Position numbers and translations under genes: made by a program. The notes beneath the pieces were generated by a model. The model had not been told where the DNA came from. It saw only the letters and a list, made by a program, of their open reading frames with translations, and made no database searches. Below, piece after piece: positions 1-9,197 of a DNA stretch of 64,000 nt. The DNA comes from Shinella sp. CPCC 101442 (GTDB lineage Bacteria > Pseudomonadota > Alphaproteobacteria > Rhizobiales > Rhizobiaceae), in contig NZ_JALIQS010000005.1 of assembly GCF_024704725.1 (NCBI RefSeq), positions 248,001 to 312,000 of the forward strand, read 5' to 3'. Numbering within the stretch: position 1 is the first letter of the stretch; every line of letters begins with the position of its first letter.

Positions 1-1
1 C

Positions 2-1174
2 GCGGCGCTTTCGGCCATCGATGGCGTGCCCACCACTCTCAAGGACATCGTGCATGTCGAAGGCTGGACGGTGCGGTATGGAAGCCGGGCCACCGATGCC
101 ATGCCGATGACCCGCGACGCGCCCTCCGTAGCGGGCATGCGTGCGGCCGGGGCCGTCTTCATCGGCCAGACCACGACGCCGGAATTCGGCTGGAAGGCCG
201 TGACCGACAGTCCGGCTTTCGGGATCACGCGCAACCCGTGGAATCCGGAGCGGACGCCGGGTGGCTCCTCCGGTGGCGCGGCTGTCGCTTCTGCGACTGG
301 CGCTGGTGTTCTCCATCTCGGCACGGATGGCGGTGGATCGATCCGGGTGCCGGCGGCCTTCACCGGAACCTTCGGCCTGAAGCCGACCTTCGGCCGTGTC
401 CCGGCCGATCCGCCAAGCGTCTTCGGAACAGTCGCTCATATCGGCCCGATGACACGCAGCCCGGCGGATGCGCGGGCGATGCTTTCCGCCATGGGCGGAC
501 GAAGCCTGCGCGACTGGAGCCAGCCCTGGGGCGGGATGCCCTCGCTCGACCCCCGACCTTTCGACTGGAAGGGGCGGAAGGTCGCTCTCTGGATGACGCC
601 GCCAACGGGATCGCTCGATCCTGCTATCGAACGGGCGGTCTCGCATTCCGTCCGACAGATCGAAGCGGCAGGCGCAATCGTCGAGCCGGTTCGATTGCCC
701 GCCGACGACCTGCACGAGATGTTCCACGCGCACTGGATGACGGGTGCGGCGAGCCGCCTCGCCCAAATCCCGCCCGGTATGCATGAGAACCTCGATCCTG
801 GATTTATCGAGGCCGCGGCGGAAGGATCTCGCTTCAGCCTGATCGATTATATTTCCGCCCAACAGGCCCGCGCCCGTTTTGGTGCGGCGATGGACCGCCT
901 GCTCGCAGACTATGATCTCCTTCTTTCTCCAACCACCGCCTGCCTGCCCTTTGCGGTTGGGCGGGAGGTACCAGAGGGTTCCGGCCTGTCGCGATGGACC
1001 GAATGGGCAGGTTTCAGCTACCCGATCAACCTATCGCAGCAGCCGGCATGCACCCTTTCCTGCGGAATGGCAGAAGGACTGCCGATCGGCCTGCAGATCG
1101 TCGGCCCCCGCGGTGGAGACGGCTTCGTACTCGATGCCGCCGAGGCGGCTAGCCGCTTGGTGGGAGGACAGTGA
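2..1174 (+). CDS. Amidase-signature hydrolase, 5' end outside window
   Basis: Amidase-signature enzymes hydrolyse carboxamides to acid and ammonia with a Ser-cisSer-Lys triad. The frame is open from base 2, so the N-terminus lies upstream and about 390 residues are visible. The catalytic Lys is in GVPTTLKD at the very start. The Gly/Ser-rich signature follows (TPGGSSGGAA, then GTDGGGSIRVPAA and GLKPTFGR), carrying both catalytic serines. The stop overlaps the start of the next permease gene (TGATG), so the gene belongs to the importer operon. A second amidase closes the operon at 5588. Family assignment is firm; the substrate (amide, urea derivative or carbamoyl compound) is inferred only from the transporter. 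Confidence 0.88.
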   Translation, partial: AALSAIDGVPTTLKDIVHVEGWTVRYGSRATDAMPMTRDAPSVAGMRAAGAVFIGQTTTPEFGWKAVTDSPAFGITRNPWNPERTPGGSSGGAAVASATGAGVLHLGTDGGGSIRVPAAFTGTFGLKPTFGRVPADPPSVFGTVAHIGPMTRSPADARAMLSAMGGRSLRDWSQPWGGMPSLDPRPFDWKGRKVALWMTPPTGSLDPAIERAVSHSVRQIEAAGAIVEPVRLPADDLHEMFHAHWMTGAASRLAQIPPGMHENLDPGFIEAAAEGSRFSLIDYISAQQARARFGAAMDRLLADYDLLLSPTTACLPFAVGREVPEGSGLSRWTEWAGFSYPINLSQQPACTLSCGMAEGLPIGLQIVGPRGGDGFVLDAAEAASRLVGGQ

Positions 1175-2022
1175 TGCCGGATATCGTCTCACTTTCCCTC
1201 AATGCGCTGACGCTGATGAGCATCCTGATGCTCGTCGCCTTGGGACTTGCGATCATCTACGGCCTGATGGGCATCATCAATCTCAGCCACGGCGAGTTCG
1301 TGACCATCGGAGCCTATACGCTGTTCACAGTACAGGCGGCGGGCGGCTCGTTCTGGCTTGCGCTGATCGTTGCGCCGGCTGTCGGGTATCTTCTCGGCAC
1401 GGTTCTTGAAGTCACCGTGATCCGGCGTCTCTACGACAGGCCCATCTCCACCATTCTCGCCACCTGGGGCCTGAGCCTCATCCTGCAGCAGGCAATCATC
1501 CTGACCTATGGTGCGGCACCCCGGCCGGTGACCGCACCGTTCGAGGCCTCGGTGCACCTGCTTGGCACCACATATCCCGCCTACCGACTCTTCCTGATCG
1601 TCTTCGCCTTCGCGGTCATGGCGGGTTGCGTGCTGGCCTTCCGGAAGACGCCCTTCGGCCTTGATGTCCGGGCGGTGATCCAGAATGCAAGCATGGCGCG
1701 GGTGCTCGGCGTGAATGCCGAAAGGGTCTATCGCCGGGCCTTTGCAAGCGGAGCGGCGCTCGCGGCCCTCGCCGGCGTTCTCATAGCCCCGCTCGTTGCC
1801 GTGACGGCGTTAATGGGCGTCAATTATCTCGCGCGGTCCTTCTTCGTCGTCCTCGTCGGCGGTGCGGGCTCCATCCCCGGTGTCGTCGCCGGGTCTGCCT
1901 TCGTGGGAGGATTGGAGTCGCTGCTCTCCACCACCGTACCGATTACAGTGGCGCAAGCCAGTGTGCTGATCCTTGCGGTCGTTATCGTGCGGTTCCGTCC
2001 GCAGGGGCTGGTGCCGGCATGA
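1174..2022 (+). CDS. Liv/Urt-type ABC transporter permease (LivH family)
   Basis: Inner-membrane permease of the branched-chain amino acid/urea/amide ABC importer family, 282 residues and almost entirely hydrophobic. It carries the LivH hallmark NLSHGEFVTIGAY near residue 40 and the VGGAGSIPGVVAGSAFVGG loop near the C-terminus. I chose ATG 1174 over GTG 1171 because a GGGAGG Shine-Dalgarno lies at a normal distance and the ATG overlaps the amidase stop. Canonical UrtB proteins are longer because of an extra periplasmic domain that is absent here. It should pair with the LivM-type permease that overlaps its 3' end. Confidence 0.9.
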   Translation: MPDIVSLSLNALTLMSILMLVALGLAIIYGLMGIINLSHGEFVTIGAYTLFTVQAAGGSFWLALIVAPAVGYLLGTVLEVTVIRRLYDRPISTILATWGLSLILQQAIILTYGAAPRPVTAPFEASVHLLGTTYPAYRLFLIVFAFAVMAGCVLAFRKTPFGLDVRAVIQNASMARVLGVNAERVYRRAFASGAALAALAGVLIAPLVAVTALMGVNYLARSFFVVLVGGAGSIPGVVAGSAFVGGLESLLSTTVPITVAQASVLILAVVIVRFRPQGLVPA

Positions 2023-2999
2023 CGCAACGCGACAAAACCTGGCTTTTCATCACCCTTGCCATCATGGCGGCGCTGATGACCTACCCCGCATTCGGTTCGT
2101 TTTCCGGGGTATCCGGCCTTCGCGACATCCTACTTTTCGCGCTCTTCGCCGTTTCGCTCGATCTCTTCTGGGGGCGCACCGGCGTCCTCTCCTTTGGCCA
2201 CGCCACCTTCTTCGGCGCGGGCGCATACGGTATGGCGATCATGACGATCCACGTGGCGCCAGGCGCGGCCTGGGGTAGTGTTGCGGGGCTTGCCTTCGGC
2301 GTCGGTCTTGCCGGCGTGGTTGCGCTGGCCGTTGGCTATTTCGTTATCTTCGGCGGTGTGCGCGGAGCCTACTTCACCATCGTCACGCTGGCCTTGACCC
2401 TGATCGCACAGCAGATCGCCATCGGCTGGTCCTCTATCACCGGCGGAGATGCGGGTCTGATCGGCGTGCCACCGCTCACCATCGGCATCCCGATCACCGG
2501 CAAGGTCTTGTACTATGTCGTGGTCGCCGTGCTGTTCGGTATCGTGCTTACCCTTTGGGCGGGGCTGCGCGGCCAGAGGGGGCTCGTCCTGAAGGCAATC
2601 GAGGATGATGAGCGCAAAGCCCAGACGCTTGGCTACAACACGTCGCTTCACCTGCTTGCGGTCTTTGTTCTGTCGGGCCTGATCGCAGGGCTTGCGGGCG
2701 CGCTCTATGTAACGGGAACCGGTTTCGTCGCTCCGGACATGATCGCCCTTCTTCTTTCGACCGAGGTCATCATGTGGGTCGCAGTCGGCGGTCGTGGATC
2801 GCTCATCGGCGCCGTCGCGGGAACGATGATCGTCTGGCGGCTGCAACAGGAGGTCTCCACGCTCAGCGCCTCGGCCTGGCCGCTGTTCATCGGCGTGTTC
2901 TTTCTGGCCATGGTGTTCTTCTTCCCCGATGGCCTGCCGGCCGCCGCGCAGAAACTCTGGGCGCGCTGGAAGCGAATGAATGAAGGGAGAGCTGCATGA
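2019..2999 (+). CDS. Liv/Urt-type ABC transporter permease (LivM family)
   Basis: Second permease of the importer, 326 residues with many membrane segments. The LivM signature is visible (DLFWGRTGVLSFGHATFFGAGAY near residue 50), as is the cytoplasmic coupling loop around GLRGQRGLVLKAIEDDERKA, which contacts the ATPases. The start overlaps the previous stop by 4 bases (ATGA), and the 3' end overlaps the first ATPase gene in the same way, so the subunits are probably translationally coupled. The importer would move an amide- or urea-like solute from periplasm to cytoplasm. Confidence 0.9.
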   Translation: MTQRDKTWLFITLAIMAALMTYPAFGSFSGVSGLRDILLFALFAVSLDLFWGRTGVLSFGHATFFGAGAYGMAIMTIHVAPGAAWGSVAGLAFGVGLAGVVALAVGYFVIFGGVRGAYFTIVTLALTLIAQQIAIGWSSITGGDAGLIGVPPLTIGIPITGKVLYYVVVAVLFGIVLTLWAGLRGQRGLVLKAIEDDERKAQTLGYNTSLHLLAVFVLSGLIAGLAGALYVTGTGFVAPDMIALLLSTEVIMWVAVGGRGSLIGAVAGTMIVWRLQQEVSTLSASAWPLFIGVFFLAMVFFFPDGLPAAAQKLWARWKRMNEGRAA

Positions 3000-3685
3000 T
3001 GGTCGGCGGTGAATTGCGCACGGAAGGTCTTGGCCGTTGCTTCGGCGGGTTGGTCGCGGTCGAGGGTGTCAGTGTCACCTTTGCCCCAGGGGAGGTCTCC
3101 TGCGTAATCGGCCCCAACGGGGCCGGCAAATCCACCTTGCTTAACATGATTTGCGGTGCGATCGCGCCGAGTTCCGGCCGCATCCTGTTCGATGGCAAGC
3201 CGATCGATGGGCTCTCGCGCCATGCGATCGCCCGGGCCGGCATCGCCCGCAAGTTCCAGGTTCCATCGGTCTTCGGTTCGTTGACGGTCGCGGAAAACCT
3301 GGCCGTGGCCGGCGGTGGGGACACGGAGGGAGTGATGGCGCGCACCGGGCTTGCCGCCGAGCGCGATACCCGCGCCGACGTGCTGGCCCATGGCAAGAAG
3401 CAATGGCTGGAAATCGCCATGGGGCTGATCCGCAAGCCGCGCCTGCTGTTGCTCGACGAACCGACGGCGGGCCTTTCACCGGAAGAGACCCAGGCCGTGG
3501 CCGGCCTTCTCCTGTCGCTTCGCGGCACCTGCACCGTGGTGGTGATCGACCATGACATGCATTTCGTGCGGGCGCTTTCCGCCCGGACTGTCGTGATGCA
3601 TCAGGGCCGGCTCGTCGCGGAAGACGATTTTGCGACAATCGAGCGCGACCCGATGGTGCGCGATATCTATCTGGGGCGGGCGTGA
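2996..3685 (+). CDS. Liv/Urt-type ABC transporter ATPase (LivG/UrtD-like)
   Basis: ATP-binding subunit of 229 residues. Walker A is GPNGAGKST, Walker B is LLLLDEPTAGLSPEET, and a switch His follows in VVVIDHDMHF. The ABC signature is replaced by HGKKQWLEIAMGL, which resembles the UrtD form (HGQKQWLEI) more than the LivG form. This supports a urea/amide importer rather than an amino acid importer. The start overlaps the LivM stop, and a second in-frame ATG follows directly. Confidence 0.9.
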   Translation: MMVGGELRTEGLGRCFGGLVAVEGVSVTFAPGEVSCVIGPNGAGKSTLLNMICGAIAPSSGRILFDGKPIDGLSRHAIARAGIARKFQVPSVFGSLTVAENLAVAGGGDTEGVMARTGLAAERDTRADVLAHGKKQWLEIAMGLIRKPRLLLLDEPTAGLSPEETQAVAGLLLSLRGTCTVVVIDHDMHFVRALSARTVVMHQGRLVAEDDFATIERDPMVRDIYLGRA

Positions 3686-4380
3686 TGCTGGATGTGAACG
3701 ATCTGCGCGCAGGCTACGGCAGCACCGAGGTTCTGCAAGGCGCCACCCTGTCGGTTCGAAAGGGCGAGGTCGTATCGATCCTTGGTCGCAACGGTGTCGG
3801 CAAGACGACCTTAATGAAGGCCTTGATAGGCCTCAACCGGCCATGGGCCGGACAGGTTACGCTGGGCGGCAGGGCCGTTGCCGGCTTGCCGCCGGAAAAG
3901 ATCGCGCGGTCCGGCCTTGCCTATGTGCCACAAGGCCGCGGGATCTTTCACAAGCTCTCGGTGATCGACAACCTGACGATGGGCACGCGCGCGCGTCGTG
4001 ACCGCAGCGCGACGGTGCCGGCCGAGATATTCGAGATGTTTCCCATTCTGGCAGAGCGCCGCAACCAGCCGGGCGGCACGCTTTCGGGCGGGCAGCAGCA
4101 GCAGCTGGCACTTGGCCGGGCGCTCGCCGCGGCGCCGGATTTCCTGCTTCTGGACGAACCGTCCGAAGGTATCCAGCCGAACATCGTTCAGATGATCGGC
4201 GATATCCTGCGCAAGCTCGCGGCCGAAAAGGGGCTGGGTGTGCTTCTGGTTGAACAAAACCTCGATCTCGGCCTCTCGGCCGCCGACCGGGTGCTGTTCA
4301 TGGAAAAGGGACGCATCGTTCACGAAAGCGCACCGCAGACGCTCAAAGAGGAGACGCTTCACCGGTATCTGGCCATTTGA
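3685..4380 (+). CDS. Liv/Urt-type ABC transporter ATPase (LivF/UrtE-like)
   Basis: Second ATPase, 231 residues from the ATG that overlaps the previous stop as TGATG. It has Walker A GRNGVGKTT, signature LSGGQQQQLALGRAL, and Walker B LLLDEPSEGIQPNIV. The EGIQP sequence after Walker B is typical of UrtE urea-transporter ATPases, again favouring a urea/amide solute. It forms a heterodimer with the upstream ATPase. The gap to the binding-protein gene is about 50 bases. Confidence 0.9.
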   Translation: MLDVNDLRAGYGSTEVLQGATLSVRKGEVVSILGRNGVGKTTLMKALIGLNRPWAGQVTLGGRAVAGLPPEKIARSGLAYVPQGRGIFHKLSVIDNLTMGTRARRDRSATVPAEIFEMFPILAERRNQPGGTLSGGQQQQLALGRALAAAPDFLLLDEPSEGIQPNIVQMIGDILRKLAAEKGLGVLLVEQNLDLGLSAADRVLFMEKGRIVHESAPQTLKEETLHRYLAI

Positions 4381-4433
4381 AGACGCCCGGATGGCTAGGA
4401 TTGCATCAAGGCGAACCAAAAAGGGGAACTATA

Positions 4434-5603
4434 ATGACGCTTATCACCCGCCGCCGCGCACTTCAGGGCCTTGCCGGCATCGCCGCTGCCTCGGCGCTCG
4501 GCGCACCGTCCATCCTGCGCGCTGCCGACACGATCAAGCTCGGCTTCCTGTCGGGTCTCACCGGTCTTGAAACCATTCTCGGTGAAACGCAGCTCCACTG
4601 CTTCGAACTTGCGGTAGAAGAACTAAACGCGGCCAATGGCATTGGCGGCCGCAAGATTGAGTATGTCGTCGAGGACGACCAGACCACGACCCGCGGTGCG
4701 ATCGAAAAGGCGCGCAAGCTGGTGTTCGAGGACGAGGTCGCCGCTACCATGGGAATGATCGCCTCGCTGGAGCATGTCGCCGCCCGCTCGGTCACCAGCC
4801 CCGCGAACCATATCCTGATGTACTCGACCTATTACGAGGGTGGCGTCTGCGACAAGAGCTTCTTCTCGACGGGCCAGGTGCCAAATCAGCAGATCGTTCC
4901 CTCGCTCGGCTGGCTGACGAAGAACACGGGTAAGACGGTCTACGTCATCGGTTCCGACTACATCTGGCCACGCAATTCGTCCGAGGTCATCAAGACCGAG
5001 ATCGAAAAGCTCGGCGGCAAGCTGCTCGGCGCCGAGTTCGCGCCATTCGGCACGCAGGATTTCGCGCCGATCTTCGACCGCGCGCGGGCGGCCAACCCCG
5101 ATTTCATCTGGATGATGGTGGCGGGTGCGGATGTCATCACGGCACTGAAGCAATACCAGTCCTTCGGCTTCAAGCAGCAGCTCTTTTCCAATGCGCTGGA
5201 CGAATTGTTCTCCTTCGCCCACCCGGAACTGACGGCTGGCGCGCTTTCCAACCAAGCCTATTTCATGAAACTCGACACGCCGCGCAACAAGATCTTCACC
5301 GAGGCCTTCGCCAAGAAATACGGCGCCGACAAGCCGATCAACGCCATCGGCGAGGCGGCCTATGACAGCGTCTACCTCTATGCTGCTGCCGTGGAGAAGG
5401 CTGGATCGATAGACAGCGACGCCGTCATCAAGGCGCTGCGCGAAGTGGAGTTCGACGCCCCGCAGGGTAAGGTGAACTTCGCCGCCAACAACTGCTTGCG
5501 CGCAAATTCGATCCTCGCCCGCGGCACGCCTGACGGCCATTGGGAAACCGTCGAGAATTTTGGCCAGATCGACCCGGATGTGCCTGGATGCACCCTGAAT
5601 TGA
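4434..5603 (+). CDS. Periplasmic amide/urea-type substrate-binding protein
   Basis: Type I periplasmic binding protein of 389 residues. ATG 4434 is preceded by a strong AAGGGGA ribosome-binding site and begins a signal peptide with two adjacent arginines (TRRRALQGLAG...ILRA), compatible with Tat export. The mature part has features of the AmiC/FmdD/UrtA branch, including the YYEGGVCDKSFFS and PNQQIVPSLGWL stretches and IGSDYIWPRNSSE. It delivers solute to the importer encoded just upstream. The 3' end overlaps the second amidase start by 16 bases. The family is firm; the ligand is inferred. Confidence 0.88.
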   Translation: MTLITRRRALQGLAGIAAASALGAPSILRAADTIKLGFLSGLTGLETILGETQLHCFELAVEELNAANGIGGRKIEYVVEDDQTTTRGAIEKARKLVFEDEVAATMGMIASLEHVAARSVTSPANHILMYSTYYEGGVCDKSFFSTGQVPNQQIVPSLGWLTKNTGKTVYVIGSDYIWPRNSSEVIKTEIEKLGGKLLGAEFAPFGTQDFAPIFDRARAANPDFIWMMVAGADVITALKQYQSFGFKQQLFSNALDELFSFAHPELTAGALSNQAYFMKLDTPRNKIFTEAFAKKYGADKPINAIGEAAYDSVYLYAAAVEKAGSIDSDAVIKALREVEFDAPQGKVNFAANNCLRANSILARGTPDGHWETVENFGQIDPDVPGCTLN

Positions 5604-6868
5604 GCGACATTCTCACCTCGGCGAAGGCGGCAAGAGCCGCCTTCGTGTCCGGCGCGGCAAGCGCCGAGGAGATCGCCCGAGCGATGCTCGCGGGTATCGC
5701 GCGGGAGAATCCACGGATCAACGCCTATCGCGAGATATTGGACGCAACGGCGCTCGCCGAGGCTCGTGCCGCCGATGCTGCAAGGGCGGCGGGTCGCGAC
5801 GTGGGGCCGCTTGCAGGTCTATGCGTCGCGGTAAAGGAAAATATTGACACTGTGCCCGCGCATGCGAGCGCCGGTATGCGCTTCCTGCGCGACCGCAAGG
5901 CATGGGAGGATAGTTGGATCACCGCACGGCTGCGGGCGCTCGGCGCGACGATCGTCGGCACCACGATCAGCGATCCCGGCGCCTTCGGGGTGCGAACCGC
6001 CGAGGTGGTGCACCCGGCGGACCCCAGTCTCTCCGTCGGCGGCTCGTCGGGCGGTTCCGCCGCGGCGCTGGCGGCGGGGCTTTGCCATGCGGCAATCGGT
6101 ACCGATACGGGTGGATCGATCCGCATCCCTGCCGCCCTGTGTGGCGTCGCGGGTTTAAAACCGACTTTCGGCCGATGGTCCCTGGCGGGTGTCTGGCCGC
6201 TCGTGCCGTCGCTGGATCATGTCGGTCCGATGGCCCGCACGCGTGAGGATCTATCGCTTGTGGCCAACGCGCTTGCGCCCGACCTGTCGCCCCGTCCCGC
6301 AGCACGGCATGTCGTTTTCGACCCGGATTGGATTGCTGAGTGCGCGGGCGACGTACAGGAAACGTTTGCCGAAACACTGAAAGAGTTGGAACGCAGCGGC
6401 ATCACGCTGTCCGAAACCCGCCTCCCTGCGCTCGACCGGGTGAGCGGCATTCACAGCACGATCTTCTGCGTCGAGACGGCCGCCTTCTACCGCGGTTCCG
6501 TCTTCCCCGGCGCCGAATTGCCGCGAGCGGGGCGGAGTACCATCGATTATGCGGAATCGATCAGCATGTCGGCATATCTTGCCGCTTGCCGCGACCGCCA
6601 GCAGATGCGGGCAGCGGTCGATTCGATCCTTGAAGGAGGCACGGTAATCGTAAGTCCCGCGACAGCAATGGCCAAAGCATCGAAAGCCGCGGCAAGCCTG
6701 GATGTCGGTGCAAAGAGGCTGGACTTCACCTATGGACTGGTCCGGCTGACCTGCCTCTTCGATCACACGGGTCATCCCGCCGCGGCTTTGCCGGCAAATG
6801 GCGGTAGCCTACAGGTCGTCGCCGCCCGAAATGACGACAATGGAGCGTTGACGCTCCCGCTTGTGTAG
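5588..6868 (+). CDS. Amidase-signature hydrolase
   Basis: Second amidase of the operon, 426 residues from ATG 5588 inside the end of the binding-protein gene. The catalytic Lys is in CVAVKENIDT. The signature region runs through VGGSSGGSAAAL, GTDTGGSIRIPAALCG and GLKPTFGRW, carrying the cis-Ser and nucleophile Ser. The protein is clearly different from the amidase at the 5' end of the operon, so two imported amides, or two steps of one pathway, may be handled. Indoleacetamide hydrolase-like and AtzF-like enzymes are alternatives within the same superfamily. Confidence 0.88.
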   Translation: MHPELSDILTSAKAARAAFVSGAASAEEIARAMLAGIARENPRINAYREILDATALAEARAADAARAAGRDVGPLAGLCVAVKENIDTVPAHASAGMRFLRDRKAWEDSWITARLRALGATIVGTTISDPGAFGVRTAEVVHPADPSLSVGGSSGGSAAALAAGLCHAAIGTDTGGSIRIPAALCGVAGLKPTFGRWSLAGVWPLVPSLDHVGPMARTREDLSLVANALAPDLSPRPAARHVVFDPDWIAECAGDVQETFAETLKELERSGITLSETRLPALDRVSGIHSTIFCVETAAFYRGSVFPGAELPRAGRSTIDYAESISMSAYLAACRDRQQMRAAVDSILEGGTVIVSPATAMAKASKAAASLDVGAKRLDFTYGLVRLTCLFDHTGHPAAALPANGGSLQVVAARNDDNGALTLPLV

Positions 6869-7260
6869 CGGTGTGCGCCTGGACTCAGCGAGTTGAATAG
6901 GTGGTGCCGGCGCCAGTGCCGCTGAATTCATGGTGCAGACCAGCGCCACTTGGCCGTCGAGTTGCGGCAGCCCGGAAATCCATTGAATTTGACGTGCCGC
7001 ATACCGCCCATCGATGAAACAGCATGACATCGCTTATCAGGTGAATGCGAAGTCGCATCTCTACGGTTACAGTTCAAAATACGGAGAACCTCTGAAGCTT
7101 GTTGGCATGTCATCGCCGCTTTCATCAGCAGAACTCATTGGCGAACGGCTATCTAGCCGACGCAGAAACATCTTAATCTCAAAGTGCAAAATTGAAATTT
7201 CTGCGGCGCGCTATAAATGCTTATTCGATAGCATAAACGGATGGCTCTGAAGGACTACAA
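6869..7260 (+). other. Intergenic region with no supported gene
   Basis: This 392-base gap separates the amidase operon from the LuxR gene. It becomes visibly richer in A and T toward 7150-7250, as expected for a promoter. A TATAAA box lies at 7212-7217 and a TTGAAA at 7192-7197, but the 14-base spacing is too short for a standard sigma-70 promoter. A 78-codon open frame at 7014-7250 has no recognisable features and is not called. Confidence 0.4.
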
Positions 7261-8346
7261 TTGTTAGACGCCGAATTGACTGAAACCATTTATGAAGCCG
7301 CCTTCTTGCCGGATCTTTGGCAGGTCGTCTTGGAGAAATTGGCAGTCAGGTCGGATTCTGTGGGAGCTGCGATATTTCTATTCGCCCACGGACTTCCCGC
7401 AAGAGGAAGAGCGCTTCCCCATCAAGGCGAGATGCTGGCCGAATTTCTCTCGGACAATGAACTGCAGCTTTCTGCTGGTGTGACGCGGATGTGCAGTGTG
7501 CAACCGGCAAGTTTCGTCGACGTTGACAGATTTATGATGCCGCACGAGATCGAGACCGACCCCGTGCGCGTCAAATTTCGCGCCATGGGTATAGGAGCGC
7601 ATCTCTGCACCGCCATACCGATGCCAAGCGGAGAGCTTGGCATCTTCGTTTTGCAGCGCGCCCTCGACAATGGACAGTACGAACGAAGCAACATCGACGC
7701 TCTGGATCTGTTGCGACCCCATCTCGCGCGCGCAAGTCTTGTCGCTTCGAGGCTTGGCCTTCAACAGGCGGAGAACACGGTAGCGGCGATGGAAGCCATG
7801 GGCCTCCCTGCCGCTGTGCTTTCCTCGCATGGACGAGTGTTGGCCGCCAATTCGCTTTTTGACGGTATGTCATCACTCTTTCTACCGGTTGCTTTCGGTG
7901 GGTTGGCGATTTCAGATTCCGCGGCCAATCGACTTTTTCAGTTGGCGATTTCCGCTGCAGGGAGCAACACGGAACCGTTGGTTCGGTCGATACCAGTCAC
8001 GACAAGGAATGACGGTCCAACGATGATCATTCATGTCCTTCCGCTGAGGCGGGCCGCTCGGGACATCTTTTCCGGCGCTGACATATTGGTCGCCGCGACT
8101 TCGGTCGGGAAGAGTGTTTTCAGCCCTTCTGCCAAAGTCTTGAACGCGCTTTTCGACCTCACGCCGGCCGAGGCAAATCTGGCAACTGCACTTTCCGCCG
8201 GACGCTCGCTGAAGGAAGCGGCCTTCGAAGCGTCGATCACGGTAAAGTCCGCGCGTACCTATCTCGAACGCATATTTACAAAAACGGGTACCAAACAGCA
8301 AAGCCAGCTGGTTGCGCTTCTGAAAAGCGCTGAAACGTTTCGATAA
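7261..8346 (+). CDS. LuxR-type transcriptional regulator with C-terminal HTH
   Basis: A 361-residue protein with a long N-terminal sensor-like region of unknown ligand and a C-terminal LuxR-type helix-turn-helix (about residues 297-357: LTPAEANLATALSAGRSLKE, then SARTYLERIFTKTGTKQQSQ). I chose TTG 7261 because a GAAGGA ribosome-binding site lies 7 bases upstream. No receiver or acyl-homoserine-lactone-binding signature was recognised. It precedes the acyltransferase/RTX pair and is the obvious candidate regulator for it. A protein of the same architecture lies at 53116. Confidence 0.82.
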   Translation: MLDAELTETIYEAAFLPDLWQVVLEKLAVRSDSVGAAIFLFAHGLPARGRALPHQGEMLAEFLSDNELQLSAGVTRMCSVQPASFVDVDRFMMPHEIETDPVRVKFRAMGIGAHLCTAIPMPSGELGIFVLQRALDNGQYERSNIDALDLLRPHLARASLVASRLGLQQAENTVAAMEAMGLPAAVLSSHGRVLAANSLFDGMSSLFLPVAFGGLAISDSAANRLFQLAISAAGSNTEPLVRSIPVTTRNDGPTMIIHVLPLRRAARDIFSGADILVAATSVGKSVFSPSAKVLNALFDLTPAEANLATALSAGRSLKEAAFEASITVKSARTYLERIFTKTGTKQQSQLVALLKSAETFR

Positions 8347-8507
8347 TTTTGGGTTTGCATGTTTCCCATGCGCCATAACAGCTACCCAGTGACGGCGAAG
8401 ATCACTACGGCGCCCGGGCAAGCCAAGTAACAGGCCGCAACTGAAAAAAGCTTCGCCAGTCGTCATTTGCCGACTGTAAAAGCCGATCGTCTGCTTCAAC
8501 CTGAAAA

Positions 8508-9164
8508 TTGAATAACGCATCGCAGCTCGCGGTCGATGGATCGGCGGCGTGTCTTGCGGGTGTTCGAGCAGGAGAGTGGAAGGCTTTGATCCCGTCCCAA
8601 GAAAATGCAGCGGTCGACTGGCCCGAGGAGATTTTTGATATTCCCGGCAGCCACGCGGCCGATTTTGCAGATCTCCCCGCTGTGGAGAGAACACGAGACA
8701 TGCTTCGCGTGGGGCGAGCCAGAAACGCCGGAATGGCATTGGGGCTTGCAGTCAACCACCTGGCGGGCAAACCCGCATACGATCAGCTCAAATTCAATAC
8801 ATGGTCGAAAGTGCTTATCGGCCAGATCAATCGAGGCCACTACAGGTTCGTCCTTTCCGCGGACGGCAGCGTTGCCGGAATGCTGGGATGGACTTTTGCC
8901 GATCGACGAACTGCCGAAGCCTGGCTTCAAGGAAAATCGCAAGCGCGCTCGGGCACCCAGAAGGGCGACTGTATCATAATCAACGTCTGGTCAGCGGACA
9001 CGCCACGCGCACACAGCCTTCTTCTCAACGCTGCGCGCCAGGTGGCGAGAGGCTGCGAGGCCCTATATTTTAGGCGCGTCTACAATGACGGCCGCATGAG
9101 GCCGGCACGGCTTACGATCAATCAGTTCGTCGACCGACATGCCCAGCGCGCGATGGCTCTTTGA
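8508..9164 (+). CDS. HlyC-like toxin-activating lysine-acyltransferase, divergent
   Basis: A 218-residue protein whose C-terminal 150 residues resemble HlyC-type acyltransferases, which fatty-acylate lysines of RTX toxins before type I secretion. Visible elements are the WSKVLIGQINRGHYRFVLS strand, the GxxxGMLGWTF stretch and the GDCIIINVWSADTP strand. A C-terminal block follows with YFRRVYNDGRMRPARLT and FVDRH. By my recalled alignment, HlyC His23 corresponds to Tyr91 and Asp92 to about Val160, so the canonical pair is missing. The TTG start is weak; ATG 8700 would give 154 residues. The RTX gene starts 33 bases after the stop. Confidence 0.7.
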   Translation: MNNASQLAVDGSAACLAGVRAGEWKALIPSQENAAVDWPEEIFDIPGSHAADFADLPAVERTRDMLRVGRARNAGMALGLAVNHLAGKPAYDQLKFNTWSKVLIGQINRGHYRFVLSADGSVAGMLGWTFADRRTAEAWLQGKSQARSGTQKGDCIIINVWSADTPRAHSLLLNAARQVARGCEALYFRRVYNDGRMRPARLTINQFVDRHAQRAMAL

Positions 9165-9197
9165 GCAAATCCACACAGAACTGGAAGGATGTCCCTC

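Noticed and set aside
7014-7250. 78-codon open frame before the LuxR gene
   Set aside because: No ribosome-binding site, no family resemblance and A/T-rich tail; fits a promoter region better.
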